This document shows, piece by piece, positions 9,362 through 17,364 of a stretch of 64,000 bases of DNA. This DNA is from Chryseolinea sp. (lineage in GTDB: Bacteria > Bacteroidota > Bacteroidia > Cytophagales > Cyclobacteriaceae): contig JAICGJ010000003.1 in NCBI GenBank assembly GCA_025923195.1, positions 37,501-101,500 on the forward strand, written 5' to 3'. Below the pieces are notes generated by a model. That model had not been told where the DNA came from, did no database searches, and saw only the letters and a program-made list of their open reading frames with translations. The position numbers and the translations under genes are program-made. The first letter of the stretch is position 1, and each line of letters starts with the position of its first letter.

Positions 9362-9889
9362 TCTCAATATTAAACTATTCCAATTTAAGTCTTTTAAGAT
9401 TATGATAAAATTGAGAAAGTTCTGCGTCAAATCGATAACTGATTCTCCTGGAATTGTCATTCGCTTTCGCGCGTTGTATCAGCTGGTTAGATGCACTTTC
9501 CGTAAAGGGTATGCGACCTGGTCCCAAAAATTTGCTCTGCGCGAAAAATTTGTTCTGGGTGATAAAATCATGAGTCGAACCCTGAGGCTAGTGCTCAGGG
9601 CATCGAAACCATAAGGATAATTGGTAGCATATCAGAGATCTATGACACTAACAAAGCAACGTTGTAACTATTTTCGACGTACTTGTGTTAAGGACGAATA
9701 TTTCCTCACGCTTGTAAATAAAACAGGAGGAAATCTTCGTTCTGAAAAGGCGGATCTTGAATTGGAATTGGACCCCAATGATACTGACAATCCATTACGA
9801 ATTGAGCCCAACAATATACGCCAAATGTGGTGATCACTTGCTTGGCATCGACCTAGGAGCGCAAAGAATTTTCACGTTAACTTACTCAG
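9362..9889. other. 528-bp region without a convincing gene
   Basis: Two short plus-strand frames (9354-9614 and 9621-9833) show no recognisable domain, signal or start context. The second has an acidic LELELDPNDTDN stretch. Visible structure includes a near-direct repeat AAAAATTTGCTCTG/AAAAATTTGTTCTG (9526-9539, 9544-9557) and a perfect 7-bp stem CCCTGAG/CTCAGGG (9580-9586, 9594-9600). It could be regulatory or a decayed gene. Confidence 0.4.
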
Positions 9890-11128
9890 ATGCGAATAAA
9901 GACTTTTAGTAGATACGAAATTTTTATTATCGCAGTCCTTACCATTTTGCAGTTTACGGTGATTCTTGATTTTATGGTGTTATCGCCACTGGGCGCCATC
10001 CTACTTCCTGAGTTATCCATTAATCCCTCACAATTCGGAATGGTTGTATCGGCGTATGCTTTTAGCGCAGGTGCATCCGGTCTACTTGCTGCAGGCTTCG
10101 CAGATAAATTTGATAGAAAGAAACTTCTGCTGTTCTTTTACGGAGGCTTTATTATTGGTACAACGCTCTGCGCACTTGCCCCCGACTATCACGACTTGCT
10201 TTTAGCACGCATTATCACTGGCGTCTTCGGTGGAGTCCTCAGTTCAATAAGTTTTGCTATCATTACCGATATTTTCAAACTCGAAGTCAGGGGACGGGTT
10301 ATGGGTTTTGTACAGATGGCTTTTGCATCAAGTCAAGTGTTGGGCATACCCATAGGGTTGTATTTCGCGGACGCGTATGGCTGGCATTCGCCTTTCTTTA
10401 TGATCGTTGGCATCAGTATCATCGTTGGAATACTGATTATCCTTTTCATGAAGCCAATTGACAGCCATCTGAATATACCGTCCACGAAGAACCCGGTTCG
10501 ACACCTGATGAACACGATCTCCCGTTCAACCTACCTGAAAGGTTTTGCGGCAACGACCTTGCTGGCAACGGGTGGTTTTATGCTCATGCCCTTTGCCCGC
10601 GCCTTTAGTGTTAACAATTTGAACATAACCATGAAGCAGCTGCCGCTCTTGTACATGGTTACTGGTATTTTTTCGATGGTCACGGGACCGTTGATCGGTA
10701 AATTCAGCGATCAGGTTGGTAAATACAATATTTTCGTTGTCGGTTCAATCATAACGATGATGGTAGTGCCCATATATTGCAACTTAGGTGTTACTCCATT
10801 CTGGTTAGTGCTGGTGCTAAACATTATTATGTTTGCAGGAGTGGCCTCGCGCATAATATCGTCTTCGGCGCTGCTTACCGCAGTACCGGTTCCGCAGGAT
10901 CGTGGTGCATTTATGAGCATTAACTCGTCCGTTCAGCAAATATCCGGAGGCTTTGCAACCTTCATTGCCGGCCTTATCGTAGCGCAAACTCCCGAAGGAA
11001 AATTGATAAACTATGATACACTTGGATACGTAGTAGTTGGGGCGATGATAATTACCATTATCATGATGTACTCCATTCACGTATATGTCGAAAAAATTTC
11101 AAAGCAGAAGGTAGTTGTTCAGCCTTGA
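9890..11128 (+). CDS. MFS transporter, DHA1-type
   Basis: A 412-residue major facilitator superfamily permease with about twelve membrane segments. The N-terminal half carries LDFMVLSPLG in helix 1 and the loop 2-3 signature ADKFDRKKLL (G-x-x-D-R-x-G-R type). The second half repeats the pattern with GKFSDQVGKYN. This arrangement is typical of AraJ/DHA1 drug or sugar efflux proteins; direction and substrate are not visible. It converges with the small zinc-ribbon gene with only 6 bp between the stops. Confidence 0.88.
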   Translation: MRIKTFSRYEIFIIAVLTILQFTVILDFMVLSPLGAILLPELSINPSQFGMVVSAYAFSAGASGLLAAGFADKFDRKKLLLFFYGGFIIGTTLCALAPDYHDLLLARIITGVFGGVLSSISFAIITDIFKLEVRGRVMGFVQMAFASSQVLGIPIGLYFADAYGWHSPFFMIVGISIIVGILIILFMKPIDSHLNIPSTKNPVRHLMNTISRSTYLKGFAATTLLATGGFMLMPFARAFSVNNLNITMKQLPLLYMVTGIFSMVTGPLIGKFSDQVGKYNIFVVGSIITMMVVPIYCNLGVTPFWLVLVLNIIMFAGVASRIISSSALLTAVPVPQDRGAFMSINSSVQQISGGFATFIAGLIVAQTPEGKLINYDTLGYVVVGAMIITIIMMYSIHVYVEKISKQKVVVQP

Positions 11129-11134
11129 TCGTGA

Positions 11135-11293
11135 TCAGAAAAAAAGCAGATAAATAAAGAACAGCAAGACAAGCGCAAGGGCTATCCATTTTAGCGCGGT
11201 TGGCTGTTCCCCAAATTGATAATTGCATACAGGACAAATTTTACTCCTTGCGTCGATCTCCATGGCGCAAGAAGGGCATTCTTTGGTTTTCAT
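11135..11293 (-). CDS. 52-residue zinc-ribbon single-span membrane protein
   Basis: This small gene reads ATG at 11293-11291 to TGA at 11137-11135. The product starts with MKTKECPSCAMEID and has a second knuckle CPVC at about residues 20-23. Two CxxC pairs 10 residues apart form a zinc-ribbon. A single hydrophobic helix of about 17 residues (WIALALVLLFFIYLL) ends the protein two residues before the stop. Such zinc-ribbon/TM microproteins are widespread in bacteria and mostly uncharacterised. The Cys pattern makes the coding call good despite the length. Confidence 0.75.
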   Translation of the reverse strand: MKTKECPSCAMEIDARSKICPVCNYQFGEQPTALKWIALALVLLFFIYLLFF

Positions 11294-11387
11294 TAGCGAA
11301 AGTTAACGCCTTAATTTTATTGGGAACAGTAGACTTGAACAACTCGCAGAAGTAAGGGTTAACTTTATAAACCAAAAAAAGTCGTTT

Positions 11388-11612
11388 ATGAGTCAGGCAT
11401 TTATGCGGGAAGGTGATGATCAATGGCTGAGTGATATTGGTCCCTCGGTCAAGGCACTGAGTTTTTTTTTAACGCGTGAAAACAACGGAATCGAGGTCTA
11501 CGAGCTAAAAACCGTCATCGATTCCCACGGAAATGAAATGCACGTGATGAGCAACGGCTTGTCGTACAAAAAGGACGAGCATGGCAAGTGGGAGATTGCG
11601 GAACTGTCTTAA
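11388..11612 (+). CDS. Hypothetical small cytoplasmic protein
   Basis: A 74-residue frame starting at ATG 11388, not recognised. It has no signal peptide or membrane segment. The sequence is balanced and mixed (VYELKTVIDSHGNEMHVM), with the charge pattern of a small alpha/beta protein rather than of a random frame. A run of nine T occurs at 11463-11471 inside the gene, a site where length variation would shift the frame. It lies between the zinc-ribbon gene and the DUF2911 gene, with no clear operon. Confidence 0.55.
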   Translation: MSQAFMREGDDQWLSDIGPSVKALSFFLTRENNGIEVYELKTVIDSHGNEMHVMSNGLSYKKDEHGKWEIAELS

Positions 11613-11772
11613 TCGCACCCAACAGGTCAAAGTTGTGTAGTGATTTTTTACAACTTCCCCCATCGATCGTGTAAAGATGCTGGTAAATATCCCACGAATT
11701 GCGGGAGAATAATTATTACGCAGGGCTGTAGATTTAGATTTTTCTATCAGAAACATCATTAACCTAAGCCAT

Positions 11773-12855
11773 ATGAAAACAAATCTGACCCGCGTTTGCA
11801 TTGCTATTGCATTTGTAATTCTCTGCCAATCCTTGATCGCGCAAAACGTTACCACTCCGCGCCCTAGCCTAGCTGCCGAAGTCTCTCAAACCGTAGGCAT
11901 ATCAAAGGTGACCGTCAAATATTCCAGGCCAGCAGTAAACGAAAGAGAGGTATGGGGCGCTCTTGTGCCTTACGGGTGGAATGTTCAGGCGTTTGGTACC
12001 AAACATGAAGCACCATGGCGAGCCGGAGCAAATGAAAACACGGTAATTGAGCTTTCGCATGTTGCCAAGGTCCAAGATAAGGATGTTCCAGCCGGCTCCT
12101 ACGGTCTTTTTTTCGTGATCAATAAGGATAACACCGGTGAAGTCATATTATCCAAAGATTATAGATCATGGGGAAATTTCGCCTATGATCCGCAACGTGA
12201 CCAAATGCGTGCGCCAATCACCATACGCGACGGTGCCTTTACCGAACTGCTGACATTTGACTTCTTATCGGCGGACAAAAACTCCACCGAACTGGTGTTG
12301 AGCTGGGAGAAAAAGCAGTTTCCTGTTACAATCGCATTTGCTATGGATGAAATCGTCATGACCAATGCGGCAGAGGAGTTAAAGGGTGCCAAGGGATTCG
12401 ACTGGAAAGCGAATTCAAGCGCCGCCAATTATTCGCTGGTGAATAAAGTAAACATGGAGCAAGGAATGGTGTGGATCGATCGCGCCGTGAGCCAATCCAG
12501 GAATTTCACCACATTGAATATCAAGTCAGGCTTGTTGAATGAAATGGGAAAAACAGCAGAAGCAGAGAAAACAAAAAAAGAAGCATTAGCGCTGGCAACG
12601 GAAGTTGAACTTAACAATTATGGATATGAACTATTGGGGCTTAAGCAACACGATAAGGCTATTGAAATCCTAAAGATGGCCACTGAACGCTACCCGAAAA
12701 GCCCCAACGCCTGGGATAGCCTGGGAGAAGCCTACGCATTGAAAGGCGATACGAAAAATGCAATTGCGAACTTCAAGAAGTCGCTGTCTATGAACCCTCC
12801 GGAAAATGTCAGGGCTAATTCGGAAAAATATCTCAAGCAATTCGGTGCCCTGTAG
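11773..12855 (+). CDS. Exported DUF2911 protein with TPR tail
   Basis: A 360-residue protein with a signal peptide ending near LIAQN (about residue 23). DUF2911 occupies about residues 30-190, with its recognisable YSRP, WGALVPYG, WRAGANENT and PAGSYGLFF blocks. The remainder (about 230-355) is helical and ends in at least two TPR-like units (SPNAWDSLGEAYALKGD). The family is common in Bacteroidota, periplasmic and of unknown function. TPRs suggest protein-protein contact. A strong intrinsic terminator follows at 12936. Confidence 0.88.
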   Translation: MKTNLTRVCIAIAFVILCQSLIAQNVTTPRPSLAAEVSQTVGISKVTVKYSRPAVNEREVWGALVPYGWNVQAFGTKHEAPWRAGANENTVIELSHVAKVQDKDVPAGSYGLFFVINKDNTGEVILSKDYRSWGNFAYDPQRDQMRAPITIRDGAFTELLTFDFLSADKNSTELVLSWEKKQFPVTIAFAMDEIVMTNAAEELKGAKGFDWKANSSAANYSLVNKVNMEQGMVWIDRAVSQSRNFTTLNIKSGLLNEMGKTAEAEKTKKEALALATEVELNNYGYELLGLKQHDKAIEILKMATERYPKSPNAWDSLGEAYALKGDTKNAIANFKKSLSMNPPENVRANSEKYLKQFGAL

Positions 12856-12935
12856 TCTGAGCCAGAAAATTTTCGGCCTCGGAAAAAATATCAAAATTCC
12901 GCCTTCTAAAACCAAGGGGATCAGCCTGTTATGAT

Positions 12936-12967
12936 AAAAGTACTCCTCCGTTGGGGAGTACTTTTTA
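12936..12967 (+). terminator. Intrinsic terminator after DUF2911 gene
   Basis: AAAAGTACTCC (12936-12946) pairs with GGAGTACTTTT (12955-12965) around an 8-nt loop and runs into T-rich sequence. It separates the DUF2911 gene from the FKBP gene that starts 37 bp later. Confidence 0.8.
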
Positions 12968-13003
12968 TTTTCCTTTTCTTTGTGCCCAAATAAAAAATCG
13001 GAC

Positions 13004-13735
13004 ATGAGATTGATAGTGGTTGTTATTGCCTTGTTGGCTAGCTTTCCCCTTTTTTCACAGTCAAAAAAGGAATTGATCGCTGAAATTGATGCCTTAAAGG
13101 CACAGATTGCTGAATTAAAAAAACCAAAGGAAGCGGATACAAGCGATGTCCATAAAAAAGCAAGCTACGGACTTGGAGTTATCGTTGCTTCCAACCTGAA
13201 AATGCAAGGCGGTGATTCAATTGACATCGAGACCTTGAACATTGCCATGAGGGACACCTATCTTGGCAAGCCACTTATTATGGATAAGGAAAAGAGCTCT
13301 GTGGTCGTGCAGGAGTATATGGAAAAGGCAATGGAAAGACGAGCGGCTAAGGTCCAGGAGGAAAGCAAAGTCTTTTTAGAATCCAATAAGACTAAGGAAG
13401 GTGTGCAAAGCACGGCCAGTGGCTTACAATACAAAGTATTATCATCCGGCAGCGGAAAGGCCCCAGCAGCGACTGACCGCGTTACCGTAAACTATACAGG
13501 AAAGTTGGTTGACGGAACTGTATTTGATAGTTCCGCTTCCCGGAATGAGCCAGCAACATTTGTAGTGAACCAGGTAATACCTGGATGGACTGAAGCCTTA
13601 CAGCTCATGCACGAGGGCGACAAGTGGCTGTTATTCATACCAAGTAGCCTCGCCTATGGAGAGCAAGGCGCTGGAGGCCAAATTCCTCCACACGCCACCC
13701 TAATTTTCGAAGTGGAGCTGTTGAAGGTAAATTAG
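13004..13735 (+). CDS. Exported FKBP-type peptidyl-prolyl isomerase
   Basis: A 243-residue periplasmic prolyl isomerase of the Mip/FkpA architecture. It has a signal peptide (about 1-18), a coiled-coil-prone helix (ELIAEIDALKAQIAELKK), the FKBP_N dimerisation helix region and an FKBP_C domain from about residue 135. Active-site markers are VTVNYTGKLVDGTVFDSS, QVIPGWTEALQLM, and IPSSLAYGEQGAG near the end. The frame opens at a TTG at 12980, but ATG 13004 begins the signal peptide. It folds exported proteins by catalysing proline isomerisation. Confidence 0.92.
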   Translation: MRLIVVVIALLASFPLFSQSKKELIAEIDALKAQIAELKKPKEADTSDVHKKASYGLGVIVASNLKMQGGDSIDIETLNIAMRDTYLGKPLIMDKEKSSVVVQEYMEKAMERRAAKVQEESKVFLESNKTKEGVQSTASGLQYKVLSSGSGKAPAATDRVTVNYTGKLVDGTVFDSSASRNEPATFVVNQVIPGWTEALQLMHEGDKWLLFIPSSLAYGEQGAGGQIPPHATLIFEVELLKVN

Positions 13736-13743
13736 CAGGCCTG

Positions 13744-14448
13744 TTACGTGGTGAGCCACTTGACAAATTTGCCCCACCATGTTTTTGGCGGCGGTTCCAG
13801 TTCTGCGGCCGAAAGCTCCTCTGTTTCCTCTCTGAGAACTCTCGCTGCTTTTGTCGGTTGGTGAGCCTTTACTTTCCGGAGATAGTTTTGGGTGCGTCTT
13901 TCTTTCTGCTGTCTTAGCTCCTCCTCTCTTTTCTTTTTAGCCTCAACTGCTTCCCGTTCGCGTTGAAGTGCGATAGGATTCTTCGTTGGCCGTTTATCCC
14001 TTTTGACTGTTTGATTGCGATTCTCCATCTCTTGCTCCTTAAGAGAATCGGATTCACTCTTCTCCAGGGGTTTGCAAGGTTCCTTTTTTTTGATCTCAGG
14101 AAGCTCAATTTTCCCGAGGACTTTTAACCCGGACAGTTCTATTTTGGGAGCCTTTATAACTTCGTTCTGTTCGATAAATGTTGCATCGTGTGCCATTTCC
14201 AAAGAGTCTGCGGCCACCTGCGATACCGTTGTGTTTAGATTATCAGGAAAGGTGTTCGTGGTCTCAATCGTATCGACGTCGTCCTGAAAGAAAGAAGTTG
14301 GTGAAAAATGCCGCATCACCAAAGCAACATAATCTGCTTCCAATCTGGCATTCGTACTGTTATCAATTGATATTCTATTGTTAGCCAGAAAATTGATGAT
14401 CTCAAGTGGTGTAACCTCTAGCTTTCTTGCAAGTTGCCCAAGCCTCAT
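13744..14448 (-). CDS. Stand-alone IF-2 N-terminal-domain-like protein
   Basis: A 234-residue, highly charged protein. The N-terminus (MRLGQLARKLEVTPLEIINFL) matches the IF2_N helical subdomain that opens bacterial translation initiation factor IF-2. A central SGLKVLGKIELPEIKKKE block resembles the KVVGKIDL linker seen in Bacteroidota IF-2. There is no GTPase domain: no G1, NKxD or other IF-2 core motif. The C-terminal half is Lys/Arg/Glu-rich and ends in a Trp-containing tail (TWWGKFVKWL). ATG 14448 is preferred to the TTG at 14466. Probably a ribosome- or RNA-associated paralogue of unknown role. Converges with the FKBP gene. Confidence 0.72.
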   Translation of the reverse strand: MRLGQLARKLEVTPLEIINFLANNRISIDNSTNARLEADYVALVMRHFSPTSFFQDDVDTIETTNTFPDNLNTTVSQVAADSLEMAHDATFIEQNEVIKAPKIELSGLKVLGKIELPEIKKKEPCKPLEKSESDSLKEQEMENRNQTVKRDKRPTKNPIALQREREAVEAKKKREEELRQQKERRTQNYLRKVKAHQPTKAARVLREETEELSAAELEPPPKTWWGKFVKWLTT

Positions 14449-14562
14449 AGCTTTTATTGGATTCAATTATCAAAAATTGCCACAAATATAAGGCTGATGA
14501 ATGCGATTACAAAAAATAGAGGGCGTGAATGACAAAGTGGGCGAGTCACCCGCAAGAATTGC

Positions 14563-16002
14563 TTATTGATACTTATAGGATTTAACCGCTCCACCAAAAC
14601 GGTTGGTGTACTGCTCAGCGATTGACATGACCTGCTCATTTCTGTCTGTCAGGGTGCTGATCTTCCACGAAAGGTAATAATGGCTTTTCTCGTTACTATT
14701 AAAATGTACCCTGTTGTTTATAAAACGAAAAGCGATTTCCCCCAATTCCTGTTGCGTAATGTTGTGGAGAAAACTGTTAATCAACTTTAATTCGTCGCCA
14801 TAATTAGGTGTATACTTTGCAACATAGTTATAATACCGGTCTGAATTTCGGGCCTCATATAAGTCCGTGAGAATTCTACCGATCCTTGACACTACGTAAA
14901 CATTCCCGGGATAGCGGCTGTAAAGTTGCAACGCGTGGTAAAGCGCCAAATCATACTCATTATCCTTATACGCACTCTCAAGAGTCTCGAACGCGGCAAT
15001 GTCACCTACAGTTCTTACAAATTCAGGAGGCTGGTGGCGAGTTTGCGGAATTTGATTGCTGATATAGGGCTGCAGCGCTTTCCTCCTTATCGAAATATTC
15101 GGGTGAGAATCAATAGAATCTGCTGAATATAAGAAAGTGCCCATATATTTTTTGCTATATACGCTCAGTCGGGCATTTAACCAATGGTCTTGAAAAGGGT
15201 AATCTGAAGAATGAAAAGGTGCAAATATTTCCGCTCCTATGTCGTATCTAGGCGATTGCGGCGATTGGAGAATGTCGAGAACTGAGAATGACGCTCTTTC
15301 GTTGTATTTTGCATTCCGCAATAGAACTATGGCCATCGAATCAGCTTTCATTTCGTTAGTTCTGGACTGTTTACTGAAGTCATAGATGAGCTTGCGAAAC
15401 TCATCAATTTCGTCTCGGATCACCTTTCCTGAGATAATTCTAAAAGTCTGATTGCGTGCTTTATCTTCCAGGTCAAGATCGGCTTCCTGGACAATTCGAG
15501 TTCTGATATGACCTAATTCGTCGTGCGCCAGTTCATGGGCAAGAATAAAGGCTAGCTGGTTCTCATTTTCAATCCTGCCCAGTAGACCTACCGTGACGGC
15601 ATAAATGCCCTGTCCGTAACAGACAGCATTGACGTGAGGACTGGATAAAATAAGAACACGGCGTGGGTACGGGTTAAGCGTATTATGACTAACGATATTT
15701 TCTAACACTTTTTCGACGTATCTCTCGAGGTAATCATCTTTGATAAATGCGCCGTCCAGCACCTTTTCCATGAACCTCATCCTGCGTTCGAAATTGATTT
15801 GCCTTACTTCCCTGCTGACAGGCATGTTTTTATCTTCCTCTTCAAACTGAGATTCCAGTCCATTGATTAGTGCTTTGGACAATTCCGAATGCGTTTTCCT
15901 CGGAACATAGTTATCGGTAAACTGCGCGCTTGAGATATTAACGGCGCATACCAGAGCCGTTGCCCCTATTAGGCCAACACAACGTGTCGAAAGCAACTTC
16001 AT
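14563..16002 (-). CDS. Exported M48-family zinc metalloprotease
   Basis: A 479-residue periplasmic peptidase. A signal peptide (about 1-27) ends at SSAQF. The catalytic motif AHELAHDELGH (HExxH plus following His, about residue 165) and a downstream NEMKADSMA segment supplying the third ligand (Glu/Asp region) define the M48 fold. The C-terminal half has TPR-like helices (ALYHALQLYSRYPGN), as in BepA/YfgC-type proteases that act in outer-membrane protein quality control. The TerB-like gene lies 10 bp upstream on the same strand, indicating an operon. Confidence 0.87.
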   Translation of the reverse strand: MKLLSTRCVGLIGATALVCAVNISSAQFTDNYVPRKTHSELSKALINGLESQFEEEDKNMPVSREVRQINFERRMRFMEKVLDGAFIKDDYLERYVEKVLENIVSHNTLNPYPRRVLILSSPHVNAVCYGQGIYAVTVGLLGRIENENQLAFILAHELAHDELGHIRTRIVQEADLDLEDKARNQTFRIISGKVIRDEIDEFRKLIYDFSKQSRTNEMKADSMAIVLLRNAKYNERASFSVLDILQSPQSPRYDIGAEIFAPFHSSDYPFQDHWLNARLSVYSKKYMGTFLYSADSIDSHPNISIRRKALQPYISNQIPQTRHQPPEFVRTVGDIAAFETLESAYKDNEYDLALYHALQLYSRYPGNVYVVSRIGRILTDLYEARNSDRYYNYVAKYTPNYGDELKLINSFLHNITQQELGEIAFRFINNRVHFNSNEKSHYYLSWKISTLTDRNEQVMSIAEQYTNRFGGAVKSYKYQ

Positions 16003-16012
16003 AAACGAGAGG

Positions 16013-16432
16013 TTAGGCTATTGATTTTAAGAAATTGTCAAAGGAAGCCCTTTCACGAGGCAATCGATTGATCTCTTTTTGAATTTTGAAAATTTCGTCC
16101 AATGGCAAATGAAGTTCCTTGTGGTATATTTTGTATATCAATTGCCATTCTGCCTTGTCCATAAATCCATCACCATTAGCGACGACACACAGCCAGGCAA
16201 TTATTCGAATCTGTTGCATCCGATCGAGTTTCTTCAAAGCTTTAAGGCATTCACCCAGTAATGTTGAAGGGTCCTTTGATCTCAATAATTCCAATTCCAC
16301 TCTGAAGTCTTCGTCATTTATGCCTTCAGCCTTGGCAAGGAATTTTCCTGATAGTCGTTCATGGTCGTTGACATGACCATCCGCAGAAATCAGTACGAAG
16401 TATAGTTGCGTTATGATCGACTTGTAGTTCAT
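16013..16432 (-). CDS. TerB-like small helical protein
   Basis: A 139-residue, mostly helical cytoplasmic protein. The pattern of acidic helix-loop segments, ISADGHVNDHE early and VANGDGFMDKAE late, matches the two metal-binding acidic loops of TerB/DjlA-like domains. No signal or membrane helix is present. It immediately precedes and probably shares a transcript with the M48 protease. Function in this context is not known. Confidence 0.68.
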   Translation of the reverse strand: MNYKSIITQLYFVLISADGHVNDHERLSGKFLAKAEGINDEDFRVELELLRSKDPSTLLGECLKALKKLDRMQQIRIIAWLCVVANGDGFMDKAEWQLIYKIYHKELHLPLDEIFKIQKEINRLPRERASFDNFLKSIA

Positions 16433-16858
16433 GGTATTTACGAGGTTTTTTCAGTAAGTATTCGAAAATGATGCCATAGCCCTGAGGCCCCAAAATCGGG
16501 CAAATTAGAGCCCATTCTTTAGCTGAAAGTTTCAAAATGGGAAAAAGTTTTATTCTTGGGCATGACTTGGGCCACTTTCGCCCTTATGTTCAGGCAGGTC
16601 TTTTCTCCTATATAACTACTCTACGTTGAGCCACAGAGAGCTCATTCAATTCTGCTGCCAAGTGCCTCATTCAAAGCGCAAGACTTCATTCCGTGCCGGC
16701 GCGATGGCCCGAGCCAAATGCGGGGGGGCCCGGCATACTGGCGGGCAGCATATTTGGCTCTTGAGATACGACAATCGAGTGAAATCCCTCAAAAAACTAG
16801 AAGGATCCACAAGTAGGGTTATCGAATAGATTTTCACGTTTCGTGTTGTTATATTTTT
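16433..16858. other. Intergenic region upstream of dab locus
   Basis: About 430 bp without a supported gene between the TerB-like gene and the dab operon. It holds the strong inverted repeat at 16711-16760. A 67-codon plus frame at 16626-16829 runs through that hairpin and looks fortuitous. TATTTTTG at 16859-16866 fits the -7 consensus but sits in a T-rich tract only 8 nt before the next start. Confidence 0.5.
16711..16760. other. Two-tier hairpin with G7 tract
   Basis: GAGCCAAATGC (16711-16721) pairs with GCATATTTGGCTC (16748-16760), with two extra bases on the right arm. Inside it, GCCCG (16728-16732) pairs with CGGGC (16742-16746). A run of seven G (16722-16728) lies on one side between the stems. 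The element is about 110 bp upstream of the first gene of the dab locus. Confidence 0.6.
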
Positions 16859-16873
16859 TATTTTTGTGCGCGT

Positions 16874-17233
16874 ATGTTTATAAGGAGGAGGACCCACAAC
16901 AGGCCGCTGGCAAGCATCTTATTAGTTGTCTTTTTGTTTACTTCTGCGTTTACGCAATCTTCCGGAGTACTATCAACTTATCTCAAGTCTTTCGGATGCA
17001 GTTTTGAAAAATCCAAATCGGCCGCTGCATCGACCTGTCAATTCCCCTTTGAAAAAAATGAAAAGGAAGAAAAGAAATCGGAAGATAAGACCGTGTTTCT
17101 TTCTCTCCTGGTTGAGGCAATACTATTCACACTAACCGAATCTCACGAACATTCCTTTTACTCCGACCCCAAATCGTCAGGAGATTCTGCAAATATTCCC
17201 TTATATCTCCTTATCCGGACACTGCGTCTCTGA
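16874..17233 (+). CDS. Small exported protein ahead of dabAB
   Basis: A 119-residue protein with a basic N-terminus and a hydrophobic export segment (ASILLVVFLFTSAF, about 13-27). The mature part has two Cys, a strongly charged KNEKEEKKSEDK stretch and a C-terminus reading IPLYLLIRTLRL. Small exported proteins of this shape commonly precede transporter genes in Bacteroidota, and another His-rich example occurs at 62.2-62.6 kb. No domain is recognised. Because dabA follows 131 bp downstream on the same strand, a role as a periplasmic accessory of the transporter is possible but only inferred. Confidence 0.6.
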   Translation: MFIRRRTHNRPLASILLVVFLFTSAFTQSSGVLSTYLKSFGCSFEKSKSAAASTCQFPFEKNEKEEKKSEDKTVFLSLLVEAILFTLTESHEHSFYSDPKSSGDSANIPLYLLIRTLRL

Positions 17234-17364
17234 ATTATCCTTTCAGCTGATGGCCCCGTAGCCGATTCTTTTCCTGGGCGCAGACCTGCTTTTTAAAGAA
17301 GTGCTATCAGCAGAACCATTTCATGGCTGCCTCTTTTGATTTTTTCAGCTAATTGACTTATGGA

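Noticed and set aside
9354..9833. Two consecutive short plus-strand frames
   Set aside because: No domain, no start context and an odd composition; kept only as a description of the gap.
16626..16829. 67-codon plus-strand frame upstream of dab locus
   Set aside because: It runs through the GC-rich hairpin and G7 tract, has no recognisable domain or export signal, and its composition looks like read-through of structured DNA.
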